Source: Actinobacteria bacterium UBA2184 (GTDB lineage Bacteria; Actinomycetota; Coriobacteriia; Anaerosomatales; Anaerosomataceae). Taken from it: a stretch of 64,000 nt of DNA. Each line of letters opens with the position of its first letter. Within the stretch, counting starts at the first letter, position 1. Positions 26,953 through 34,723 of the stretch are shown piece after piece. The position numbers and the translations under genes were made by a program. Where the stretch lies: NCBI GenBank assembly GCA_002328745.1, contig DCVQ01000025.1:58712-122711 (forward strand), in the 5' to 3' direction. The notes below the pieces were generated by a model that ran no database searches, was not told the origin of the DNA, and saw only the letters and a list, made by a program, of their open reading frames with translations.

Positions 26953-27983
26953 GACGACACCTCCATGATGTGCGTGATGACCCTGACGGGGTCGGCGATG
27001 TCGGCCGTGCATGCCTGGGAGCAGCGCCCACAGCCGGTGCATGCCGGGCCGCCGAGCTTCTCGTTGAGGTAGGCGGCCTTGCGCATGAAGCGGTGCCGGA
27101 ACCGCGCGCTGTGATGCTCGCGGAAGTTCTCGGTGCCGCCTCCAGCCATCGTGACCGTGGCGAACTCGCGGGTGAGGCAGGCGTCCCAGTAGCGGGTACG
27201 CGTGCCCGACGCCTGATCGAGGTTCCAGGCGTCCCGCACGTCGAAGCAGTAGCACGTGGGGCAGACGGTGTTGCACGAGCCGCAACTGAAGCAGTCCTTC
27301 GCGAGCTCGTCCCACATCGCAACGTCGCCGAACGAATCCCGAACCTTCTCGGCGATCGCCTCGCTCGGATAGTCCAAGCGCTCGGGGCACTGCTTCATCG
27401 CCGCGGCGTTGGCGAGCGCGGCAGCGCCGACCTCGGCATCGGTCGCCTCCCGGAAGCTTCCGTAGCCGAGCAGCGCCTCGCCCTTCGGTGTGCGTGTCTC
27501 GAACAGGTAGCCCCCGTTGACCTTCGTCAGGAAGGCGTCGTGGCCTTGCGGTTCCACCTCGGCGCCCACCGAACTCCAGAACGCGCGCGGCGAGATCGAC
27601 TGGATGCTGGACGCGACGATCGTGGTGGCCTCGCGCTGCGCCAGGTAGTTCCAGTCCTCGTTGCGCTCGCGAAACAGGAAATCGGTCATGTCGATGCCCT
27701 TGACGTCGTAGAAGTGGACGCCGAGCAGCACTGTCTCGACCGGATCGATGCACCCGCCGACGACACCGTCAGAGAACCTCACGAGGTCCTGAGACGGAGG
27801 GAAGAACACCTTCTTCGGCGGAAGGATGGTCACGTCGAAATCGAGACGCAACTCCTCCGCCGACTCGAGCTCTGCGTACACGAACTTCGTGCGTTTCGCG
27901 ACCGGTCCGACCACTCGTCGCGCGCCGATCACCGCATCGACGAACAGCTCGAAGTCGCGCCCTTCGATGAAGAAGGCGCTCAT
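26949..27983 (-). CDS. hydB: Hydrogenase [4Fe-4S] subunit
   Basis: 344 residues. The N-terminal two thirds resembles anaerobic sulfite reductase subunit A (VGPVAKRTKFVYAELESAEE), and the C-terminal part has two ferredoxin clusters, CFSCGSCNTVCPTC and CTGCGRCSQAC. This is the beta subunit of group 3b sulfhydrogenases and heads the operon. ATG at 27983 follows GGGGGA. Confidence 0.92.
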   Translation of the reverse strand: MSAFFIEGRDFELFVDAVIGARRVVGPVAKRTKFVYAELESAEELRLDFDVTILPPKKVFFPPSQDLVRFSDGVVGGCIDPVETVLLGVHFYDVKGIDMTDFLFRERNEDWNYLAQREATTIVASSIQSISPRAFWSSVGAEVEPQGHDAFLTKVNGGYLFETRTPKGEALLGYGSFREATDAEVGAAALANAAAMKQCPERLDYPSEAIAEKVRDSFGDVAMWDELAKDCFSCGSCNTVCPTCYCFDVRDAWNLDQASGTRTRYWDACLTREFATVTMAGGGTENFREHHSARFRHRFMRKAAYLNEKLGGPACTGCGRCSQACTADIADPVRVITHIMEVSS

Positions 27984-28032
27984 GCAGTCCCCCAGATTCC
28001 TGTCGCCTGCCACGCGATCCTTGCGAATATTA

Positions 28033-28055
28033 CAGGAGTGTAGGCGCTTGCCTAC
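28033..28055 (-). promoter_or_regulatory. Candidate hydrogenase operon promoter region
   Basis: On the minus strand, a TAATAT -10-like hexamer lies just downstream of the dyad GTAGGC-N4-GCCTAC (28040-28055), about 57-72 bp before the hydB start. The dyad overlaps where a -35 contact would fall, so it may be an activator or repressor site. No consensus -35 is present. Confidence 0.3.
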
Positions 28056-28117
28056 CACCGATTTCGCGATGAGACGACGGCGTCCTGCAACTGCCGCTCC
28101 GCCGCCCGACAGCCGGT

Positions 28118-29689
28118 CTACGCCCGCGGCAGCGCCTCGGGCAGCGTCAGTGTGAACGTGGACCCCACGCCTGCCTCGCTCGTGACCGTGATCGTGCCGC
28201 CGAGATTCTCGGCCAGCCGTTGCGAGATCGCGAGACCCAGACCCGTGCCGGCGCGGCGCTTGGAGGCGTCGCGTGCCGCCTGGTAGAAGTGATCGAAGAC
28301 GTGCGTGATGTCCTCGGGCCGTATGCCGATGCCGGTGTCGTGCACGTCGAACGCCACGCGCCTGTCGCCGCCCGGGCGCACCACGATCTCGACACCCCCC
28401 GAATCGGTGAACTTGATGGCGTTGGAGACCAGGTTGAGCAGGATCTGGTGCATGCGTCCCCGGTCCGTGTGGATGGTCGCCGGCACGCCCGGCTCGATGC
28501 GTGACGCGAGCGTAAGTCCACGGTTGAAGGCGAGCGGGGACATCATGTCCACGAGCAGCCCGATACCCGACTCGATCGAGCAGGGCGAGGCGACCGCATC
28601 GAGCTTGCCGGACTCCATGCGCGACAGGTCGAGGACGTTGTCGATGAGCCCCAACAGCTGCTGGCCCGCCTCCAGCACCATGCCGAGCTGACGACACTGC
28701 TCGTCGTTCACTTCGCCCGCAAGCCCTTTGAGCATGATGTCCGTGAACCCGATGATCGAGTTGAGGGGGGTCCGCAGCTCGTGACTCATCGATGTCATGA
28801 AGTCATCCTTCGCCCGCGTGGCCGCGAGGAGTTCCTCGTTCATGCTCATCAGTGCGCTCGTGCGCTCGGACACCAGCTGTTCAAGGTGATCGCGGTACTC
28901 GCCGAGCGCATGCTCCGCACGACGGCGCTCGGCGATCTCCTTCTCGAGCAGCGAGTACGACCGCTGCATGTCCGCCACCATGCCGTCGAACGCGACGGCA
29001 AGCTCGCCCACCTCATCGCGACTCTCGATCCCGCTTCTGACGTCGAGCTCTCCGTGGCCGACCCTGCGAACGCTGTCCTGAAGCATCACGAGCGGACGCA
29101 CCACCGTCCGGTTCGTCGAGATGCCGATGACCACCATCGTGCCCACACCGACGACCGCGAGCCCGAGCACGAGATAGAACGTCGCTTCCTGCGCTTCCCT
29201 GGCCGACTCGCTCGCATGTTCGCCGAGCGTCGTCGCGTCGGAGACCATGGCCTGCATGACGATCAGCAAACGCGCTGTGAGGCGCTCCTGGTACTCAAGG
29301 GATACCTCGGCGGCGACGGTGCCGCTATCGCCCTGCTCGTGCGCGAGCACGATCTCTTCGAACAGGCGGCTTGCCTCGAGGCTGTGCTCCTGCACCCGTA
29401 GGATGAGCGGGGTATCGGTGTCGGAGGCCGCCCGCAGCGTGGCGAGGTCCCGATCGAGCGCGTCGTGCTTGTCGCGCCACTGGCGTTCCGCCCGCGGCTC
29501 GTGGTTGATCAGGTAGTCGGTGGTGAGCATCGAGAGCTCGAAGATCTGGTTGAGCGAACCGGTCATGCTCATCGCGCGATCGATGGAGGCGTTGACCGCC
29601 CGCAGGCCGAGGATCAGCACCGCGGCGACCGTGAGCGCGATCGCTATCGCGAGGACCGCGCTGGCGCGGATCCGGGTGACGATCTTCAT
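28118..29689 (-). CDS. Membrane sensor histidine kinase
   Basis: 523 residues: TM1 about 9-30, extracytoplasmic helical domain 31-168, TM2 169-190, HAMP about 191-245, a coiled coil to about 295, HisKA with SHELRTPLN (phospho-His303), then HATPase with N-box NLVSNAIKF, G1 DTGIGI and G2 GTGLGLAIS. The kinase is complete but no response regulator is nearby. Its start overlaps the stop of a periplasmic binding lipoprotein gene by 4 bp, so the two are made together and the binding protein likely feeds the kinase. Confidence 0.93.
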   Translation of the reverse strand: MKIVTRIRASAVLAIAIALTVAAVLILGLRAVNASIDRAMSMTGSLNQIFELSMLTTDYLINHEPRAERQWRDKHDALDRDLATLRAASDTDTPLILRVQEHSLEASRLFEEIVLAHEQGDSGTVAAEVSLEYQERLTARLLIVMQAMVSDATTLGEHASESAREAQEATFYLVLGLAVVGVGTMVVIGISTNRTVVRPLVMLQDSVRRVGHGELDVRSGIESRDEVGELAVAFDGMVADMQRSYSLLEKEIAERRRAEHALGEYRDHLEQLVSERTSALMSMNEELLAATRAKDDFMTSMSHELRTPLNSIIGFTDIMLKGLAGEVNDEQCRQLGMVLEAGQQLLGLIDNVLDLSRMESGKLDAVASPCSIESGIGLLVDMMSPLAFNRGLTLASRIEPGVPATIHTDRGRMHQILLNLVSNAIKFTDSGGVEIVVRPGGDRRVAFDVHDTGIGIRPEDITHVFDHFYQAARDASKRRAGTGLGLAISQRLAENLGGTITVTSEAGVGSTFTLTLPEALPRA

Positions 29690-30690
29690 CGAATGACCGT
29701 CACTCTCTCTGCGTCGATCGACTCAAGCGTTTCCGTATCGAGCATCTCCAGGAAGTCCGGCATCTCTCCCGGCTGCGCGACGCCGCTCTGGACCGCCCAG
29801 CGAGCCTGATCCTCAAGCGTCAGGATGAGCGCCTGCCGCAGCGTGACCGCGCCCGTGGCGAAGAGGCAACTGCACAGGTCGGCCTCGGTGATGTCGATGG
29901 CATCTGCCACCTCCTCGCGCATATCGTTGGTGGTATCGCCGACCGCCCGCTTCTCAGCGTCTATGAACGACGCGACGAGGCGCCGCTTCACCTCCGCCCC
30001 GGGAGAGTCGCCCGGCCGTACGCACAGGTTCATCGTCTTCTCGTAGAGACCCTTCTCCTCGAACAGCACAAAACGGTCGCCGAGTGCCGATTGGATCTCG
30101 GCGATGAAGGGCTGCCGGAGGGCGACCGCGTCGAGCTCGCCAGCGATGAGCGCGGCAGTCACTTCCTCGAACGATCCGAATCGCATGTCGACGTCCGTGT
30201 CCGACATGCCGTGCTTGATGAGGAAGCCGTGCAGGAAGAAGTGGGCCGCCGTGCCGGAACGCGTGCCCACTCGCTTGCCGCGGAGGTCGTCGGGGGTGAC
30301 GATCCCTGCGTCGCGGCGCGCGACCACCTTCAGGTCGTTCACGTCGGTGGCGACCGTGCAGACGATCAGCACCGGGCAGCACTCCACGGCCTCGATCGCG
30401 ATCGGCGTATCCGCGCACAGAGCGGCGTCCACGTCGCCAGCGAGAAGCGCGTTCAGGGCCAGCTGCGCGCTCTCGTACTCGGTGAACTCGACGTCGAGTC
30501 CGTTGGCCTCGAAGATGCCTTCGTCGCGCGCCACGTAGGCGAGCGCTGACATCGACTCCTTGCTGACTCCCAGGGAGACCGTGAGCACGTCGGCGGGCTT
30601 GGCCGCCTCCTTCTCGCCGTCACATGCTGTGACGGCCAGCAGCAGGACCACAAGCACACCCGTCACGAGTCGAGATCCCGTGCGCCTCAT
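29686..30690 (-). CDS. Periplasmic binding lipoprotein (NMT1/SsuA type)
   Basis: 334 residues. Signal peptide with lipobox ending VTAC at Cys23, then an ABC-type substrate-binding fold: LTVSLGVSKESMSALAYVA, DVEFTEYESAQLALNALLAG, LRGKRVGTRSGTAAHFFLHG. This resembles nitrate/sulfonate/taurine/thiamine-precursor binding proteins. No permease or ATPase gene is adjacent, and the only coupled partner is a histidine kinase, so a sensory rather than transport role is inferred. Confidence 0.88.
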   Translation of the reverse strand: MRRTGSRLVTGVLVVLLLAVTACDGEKEAAKPADVLTVSLGVSKESMSALAYVARDEGIFEANGLDVEFTEYESAQLALNALLAGDVDAALCADTPIAIEAVECCPVLIVCTVATDVNDLKVVARRDAGIVTPDDLRGKRVGTRSGTAAHFFLHGFLIKHGMSDTDVDMRFGSFEEVTAALIAGELDAVALRQPFIAEIQSALGDRFVLFEEKGLYEKTMNLCVRPGDSPGAEVKRRLVASFIDAEKRAVGDTTNDMREEVADAIDITEADLCSCLFATGAVTLRQALILTLEDQARWAVQSGVAQPGEMPDFLEMLDTETLESIDAERVTVIR

Positions 30691-30772
30691 GTCAGTGCCC
30701 CCCGCCGATCGCAGTGCCCCGAACCCGTCCTCCCGGCCCTTATCATAGCCAATCGCACGGCCGCGGCGGCCC

Positions 30773-31210
30773 TTAGCCCGGCGAACGAGCCTCCAGCACC
30801 GCTCTCAGACGCTCCAGGTCCTCGTCAGCCGCCTCCTCGACCGCCTGGAGGATGTAGCGCTCGAGCATCGCGGCAGCACCCTTGAGCTCGACGGTGGCCG
30901 AGACCGAGAGGCGCGTCCCCGAACCCTCCGGACGCAACTCGTAGCAGCCGTGCGCGCGCATGCCGCCATGCGCGCGGAAGCAGATGCGTTCGCCCGGGAC
31001 GAACTCGGTGATCTCGAGATGGGCGTCCGCACGACGGCCCCGGTACGACACCACCTGCTGCAGTCGCGCACCCACGCCCCTGGTGATATCACCGACCACG
31101 GATGAAGACACGACCTCGGAGCGCCAGAGCGCGTCGTTGCGGTGGTCGGCGATGAAGTCGAAGACCTCGTCCGCAGCGCGTTCGATGTATATGGACTGCC
31201 GCGCGCGCAT
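30773..31210 (-). CDS. SRPBCC (polyketide cyclase-like) protein
   Basis: 145 residues, MRARQSIYIERAADEVFDFI at the start and a C-terminal amphipathic helix AAMLERYILQAVEEAADEDL. The pattern fits the SRPBCC ligand-binding fold. Unknown ligand. It is the last core-like gene before the accessory region begins. Confidence 0.8.
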   Translation of the reverse strand: MRARQSIYIERAADEVFDFIADHRNDALWRSEVVSSSVVGDITRGVGARLQQVVSYRGRRADAHLEITEFVPGERICFRAHGGMRAHGCYELRPEGSGTRLSVSATVELKGAAAMLERYILQAVEEAADEDLERLRAVLEARSPG

Positions 31211-31280
31211 GGCCAGGGCCTCCCATCGCTCCCAGGGGATTATCCCCCGAAGGCGCCGACAGCCGGTGCAGCGTATGCGA

Positions 31281-31303
31281 AAGGCCCGCGGATCGCGGGC
31301 CTT
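31281..31303 (-). terminator. Hairpin next to att-like repeat A
   Basis: AAGGCCCGC/GCGGGCCTT with a five-base loop. It lies directly 3' of the tRNA-like end at 31312 when read on the minus strand, as expected if an intact tRNA gene and its terminator originally stood here. Confidence 0.55.
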
Positions 31304-31311
31304 GGCACAGG

Positions 31312-31453
31312 TGGTGCCCCCAAGGGAATTCGAATCCTAGTTGTGCTTGTGCTAGTTGGTGCTACTTGGTGCTTGTTGGTACTCAAGAGCTGCGGCGAGT
31401 CCCAATAGTCACCAACGAGTACCAACAGTCACCAGGTATTTGGGCGACAAATC
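31312..31453. repeat. 142-bp att-like repeat, copy A
   Basis: First of three near-identical copies (also 32803-32944, 40291-40432). The left 25 bp, read on the minus strand, are a tRNA 3' end: T-loop TTCGAAT, acceptor strand TGGGGGC, discriminator A and CCA. No 5' tRNA half precedes it. The right part holds three 10-bp units around TTGGTGCT (31354-31383) and three inverted units around CACCAA (31408-31437) separated by 24 bp. Reads as core plus integrase arm sites. Confidence 0.75.
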
Positions 31454-31475
31454 CGGGCGCTCCCGAAGCCGGCCG

Positions 31476-32516
31476 TCAGGCCTTGCCGCCCCTTGAGTAC
31501 TTCGATGCCTTGTACGCCTCCACGGCGGCGCGACTGGATCGATAGCGCCCGTCTGGCCCCATGATCGCATCGAGTCGACCGCGCCCGGCAGCCTGCTTCA
31601 GCGCTGCCAGACTGAACTCCTTGTCAGCGAGCGCCTCGAGCGGCACGTACTTGGCCGGGCCTGCGATGTTGGGGATAAGCCGGTGCAGGTTCTCCACGAC
31701 GGATCTCGCGATGAGCTCCGCGAGCGGCCCGAGGTCGCCGTTGTCGGCACGATCGAGCCCGTCCAGATAGCGGCGGCGTTGTTCCTTGAGGATGACGATC
31801 GGCGGCCAGCCCAATCGAACCAAGATCAGGTTGAGCAGCAGTCGGCCTGTTCGCCCGTTGCCGTCGATGAACGGATGAAGGCGCTCAAAGTCCACGTGTA
31901 TGCGAGCGAGCGCCTCTGGTACATCGGCCAGCTCGAGGGTGCCAGCGCTCATCGCCCTGCCGAACTCGTTCACCTGATCCACCCAAGACGTGACACCAGC
32001 CGAGACGAGCGGATGCGTCGGGGGCGTCATGCCTCCCGGGAAGGCCAGGATGTCGTGCTTGCGGAAACTCCCAGGCACCTCGTCCGCGTTCGCCTGCGGA
32101 TGAGGTGCGACCTCCCAGACCTTGGTCATCGCGAGCTCGTGGATGTGGCGCACCTCGGTCACGGTGGTCAGGCCGTCGTGCACGAGCTCTTCCGGGGCCA
32201 CTCCCTGCGCATACACCCAGCGCGCGGCCTCAGAGTAGCCGAGGACCTCCATGTAGTCCTTCAGTTCTTTGGATCCCACCGCGCGGCCCTGTTCGAGAAG
32301 TTGCTCGACTTCGCGCAGCACCAAAGTGTTGCCTTCGAGTGCTGTCGAGTGATGCGCCTCAAGGTGCCAGACGCCGTCCCAGACCTGCTTGGCCTCGACC
32401 GGGGTTGGAAGCCCACCGTATCGCCCGAGTTCGTCGATGGCGGTCGCGAAGCGCTGGAATATCGCGGTGCGAGAAGGCCGCCCACGTCGTGCGCGATCCT
32501 GCGAAGAGTTTGTCAT
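31476..32516 (-). CDS. Fic-family protein adenylyltransferase
   Basis: 346 residues. Intact catalytic motif HPFIDGNGRTGR (His214 to Arg225) and an N-terminal inhibitory helix motif STALEG at 57-62 with Glu61, which defines a class II, self-inhibited Fic enzyme. A C-terminal DNA-binding-like extension (FSLAALKQAAGRGRLDAIMG) follows. It would transfer AMP (or another nucleotide part) to a target protein. It is the only gene of element block 1. Confidence 0.92.
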   Translation of the reverse strand: MTNSSQDRARRGRPSRTAIFQRFATAIDELGRYGGLPTPVEAKQVWDGVWHLEAHHSTALEGNTLVLREVEQLLEQGRAVGSKELKDYMEVLGYSEAARWVYAQGVAPEELVHDGLTTVTEVRHIHELAMTKVWEVAPHPQANADEVPGSFRKHDILAFPGGMTPPTHPLVSAGVTSWVDQVNEFGRAMSAGTLELADVPEALARIHVDFERLHPFIDGNGRTGRLLLNLILVRLGWPPIVILKEQRRRYLDGLDRADNGDLGPLAELIARSVVENLHRLIPNIAGPAKYVPLEALADKEFSLAALKQAAGRGRLDAIMGPDGRYRSSRAAVEAYKASKYSRGGKA

Positions 32517-32552
32517 CGTGACCCCTCAGAAAGTCAACAATGACAACTTATC

Positions 32553-32595
32553 AATTTGTCGTCGCTCATGCCAGCTAAATCAACAACGACAAATT
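32553..32595. promoter_or_regulatory. Inverted repeat in fic promoter region
   Basis: AATTTGTCGT (32553-32562) and ACGACAAATT (32586-32595) are perfect 10-bp inverted arms separated by 23 bp, 37-79 bp before the fic start. A further TGACAA lies between arm and gene. Likely an operator; the same TTTGTCG/CGACAAA words recur at the element ends. Confidence 0.45.
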
Positions 32596-32612
32596 CGAGT
32601 GGAGGCATTCGC

Positions 32613-32802
32613 CAGACATTTGGGCGACAAATCGGGCGACACGCGGGTTCTGAGCAACAGGGATTGCTGAGCGGCACTTGAGCGACAGCGACACACACTC
32701 TGAGCTGGTGTTTTGTCGTCGGGGAGGCCTCAAGGGGCCGTGATTTGTCGCCCGATTCCAAGCACACAACAGGGAATTTCAGGCCTCTGACCTGCGAAAA
32801 TG
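32613..32802. repeat. Element right-end region 1
   Basis: About 190 bp left of repeat B that resembles, in scattered blocks, the sequence left of repeat C. Shared blocks are AGCAAC-GGGA-TG, AGCGGCAC, CTCTGAGCTG-TG-TTTGT and CTCTGACCTGCG. GGGCGACAAATCGGGCGACA (near 32621-32640) also recurs at the end of each full repeat. Non-coding. Confidence 0.5.
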
Positions 32803-32944
32803 TGGTGCCCCCAAGGGAATTCGAATCCTAGTTGTGCTTGTGCTAGTTGGTGCTACTTGGTGCTTGTTGGTACTCAAAAGCTGCGGCGAGTCCCAATAGT
32901 CACCAACGAGTACCAACAGTCACCAGGTATTTGGGCGACAAATC
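32803..32944. repeat. 142-bp att-like repeat, copy B
   Basis: Differs from copy A by a single base in the central spacer (CAAAAG for CAAGAG). Same tRNA-end core and six phased half-sites. Confidence 0.75.
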
Positions 32945-33446
32945 GGGCGACAAATGAGCGATCGAAGCAGCGAGTTGCCGCCTGGCAGCATCCACGGCCG
33001 ACTCCGCGAGCATGTCACTCCTTCTGCATGTCACTCCTTCTTGAGGCAACGCGTCCGTCGGCATTGCGATGTGGGGGCCGGGTCCGTTCGGACCCGGCCC
33101 CCCTCCGGCGCCGCCCCGGGGTAAGGGGTGATCGAGCGAGTCTCCCAAGGAGGTGTACCCGGTCACCGGCATGGGCCGAGTTCAACGAGACTCGCGACTC
33201 TGCGGAGCGCGCCTGAGGGCCACGCGGAGCTCGTGGGCAAGGCATTGTACCCGTCGGCTCCCCGGAGGGCAGGAGCACACACCCCTGCCTTCGGGGGAGC
33301 CGACGACCTCCTCCAGCCGTCGAACTTCGCCTCTGTCTGGCCTGTTGCGCCTCCATGCCGAAGCCCCGAGACCGTGCTCTACGTGAGAAGCGCTTCAGGC
33401 AACCTCGCAGATGCTTTCTTGCCGAATCGCGGCGGCGTAAGCATCG
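32945..33446. other. Non-coding left end of element block 2
   Basis: About 500 bp without a convincing gene. It contains a perfect 14-bp inverted repeat with a two-base loop, GGGGGCCGGGTCCG and its complement (33073-33102). A direct repeat of CATGTCACTCCTTCT occurs near 33011-33041. Short GC-rich reading frames here lack ribosome binding sites. Confidence 0.5.
33073..33102. terminator. Strong hairpin in element left end
   Basis: Perfect 14-bp arms (33073-33086, 33089-33102) around TT. It is 345 bp beyond the SDR stop on the minus strand and may insulate the block from the flanking att repeat. Confidence 0.5.
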
Positions 33447-34205
33447 TCACACCGCGGTCATGCCGCCTTCGGCGGGCATGTTGACCGCGGTGATGAACGA
33501 CGCCCTATCGGAGGCCAGCCAGACGGCCACCTCGGCCATCTCCTCCGGCTGCCCCCAGCGGTTCAGCGGCGCCAGCGCGCAGACCGCCGCACGCCCCTCT
33601 TCGGTGGCGAGATACGCCGCGACCATCGGGGTCTCGATGAAGCCTGGGCAGATCGAGTTCACACGGATGCCTTGGGACCCGAATTCCGCTGCGGCCGTCT
33701 TCGTCATGCCGTTCACGGCGAACTTGGAAGCGCTGTACGCGATGTTGCCCGGGGTGGCCACGAGTCCTGATGCCGATGCGGTGTTCACGATCGCGCCGCC
33801 CGCGCCGGTGAGCATAGCCGGGATCTCATGCTTCATGCACAGGAATACACCCGTGCAGTTGATCGACATCAGCTTGTCGAAGTCGGCCTTGGCGTAGTCG
33901 ACGGTCATGGTGCCGTTCGGGCCGACGATGCCGGCGTTGTTGTGCGCGCAATCGAGCTTGCCGTAGGTGTCCAGTGCCACCTGGACGAGCGCCTTCACGT
34001 CGTCCTCCTTCGAGACGTCGCACTTCACGAACGTGGCTTCGCCACCCGCGTCCTTGATCATCTTGACCGTCTCTTCGCCACCTTCCACCATCACGTCTGC
34101 GGCCACAACCTTCGCGCCCTCGCGGGCGAACGCGAGAGCGCTCGCACGCCCTATGCCGGATGCAACTCCGGTGACGATCGCTACCTTGCCATCTACTAGG
34201 CCCAT
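33447..34205 (-). CDS. Short-chain dehydrogenase/reductase
   Basis: 252 residues with TGVASGIG, NNAGIVG, the serine in NTASASG and YSASK. A classical SDR of the same broad family as the gene at 4488. Start ATG 34205 follows GAGGAAAGG. A terminator stands between it and the aldehyde oxidoreductase operon, so it is probably transcribed separately. Proximity suggests an alcohol/ketone substrate related to the aldehyde handled next door, but that is inference. Confidence 0.9.
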   Translation of the reverse strand: MGLVDGKVAIVTGVASGIGRASALAFAREGAKVVAADVMVEGGEETVKMIKDAGGEATFVKCDVSKEDDVKALVQVALDTYGKLDCAHNNAGIVGPNGTMTVDYAKADFDKLMSINCTGVFLCMKHEIPAMLTGAGGAIVNTASASGLVATPGNIAYSASKFAVNGMTKTAAAEFGSQGIRVNSICPGFIETPMVAAYLATEEGRAAVCALAPLNRWGQPEEMAEVAVWLASDRASFITAVNMPAEGGMTAV

Positions 34206-34286
34206 TGCGTGTCCTTTCCTCGAGACGGGGACGCCGCCTAACTAGAGGTCTCTTTCATGTAGAAGACTGCGCCTGAAGTAGTAGAT

Positions 34287-34319
34287 GAAGGCCGGGTCTC
34301 AGCAGGAGACCCGGCCTTC
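34287..34319 (-). terminator. Terminator after aldehyde oxidoreductase operon
   Basis: Perfect 14-bp stem (GAAGGCCGGGTCTC/GAGACCCGGCCTTC) with loop AGCAG, 9 bp past the stop of the 131-residue protein. Confidence 0.8.
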
Positions 34320-34327
34320 GCCCTGGG

Positions 34328-34723
34328 TCACGAACCGTCAGAGGCACACGCCGCGTCGTACTCGGCAAGCCGTGCCATGAGGAGCTCCTTCAGATCCGGC
34401 ACGAGCAGGCCGTACGCTTTCGGCGAATCGGCCACTGTGTCCAGATCGGCCGCAAGCTCCAGGTCTCCGATCACCTCGCGCACCCAAGCAGCAAGCATCC
34501 TGGGCTCCAGGTGGTAGATACGTGCCGAGGTCCCAAGTTGCATCAACTCCTCACCCGTGACGGGGTGCAGGAACTCCGCAACCTCGGCTACGCTGTACAG
34601 GTCCACCATCTGCGCCCCCGCCATCGCGGCAAGCTTGCCACCCTGGAGGCTCTCATCCTGGCTGACCCTACGGCTGAAGACGGCCGCATCCTCGCGACTG
34701 AGTGTTGCTGCTCCTCCCATCAT
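34328..34723 (-). CDS. Small protein coupled to aldehyde oxidoreductase, unknown
   Basis: 131 residues, mostly helical and acidic (PDLKELLMARLAEYDAACA at the C-terminus), with no cofactor motif. Start overlaps the AFOR stop in ATGA. Not a recognised family. Its coupling and size suggest an accessory factor such as a chaperone or assembly protein for the tungsten enzyme. Several helices carry hydrophobic faces (MVDLYSVAEVAEFLHPVTG). Confidence 0.7.
   Translation of the reverse strand: MMGGAATLSREDAAVFSRRVSQDESLQGGKLAAMAGAQMVDLYSVAEVAEFLHPVTGEELMQLGTSARIYHLEPRMLAAWVREVIGDLELAADLDTVADSPKAYGLLVPDLKELLMARLAEYDAACASDGS

Noticed and set aside
31312..31453. Intact tRNA gene or CRISPR array at the repeats
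   Set aside because: Only the T-arm to CCA end of a tRNA is present and the T-stem has two mismatched pairs. The 10-bp phased units are too short and lack spacers for CRISPR.
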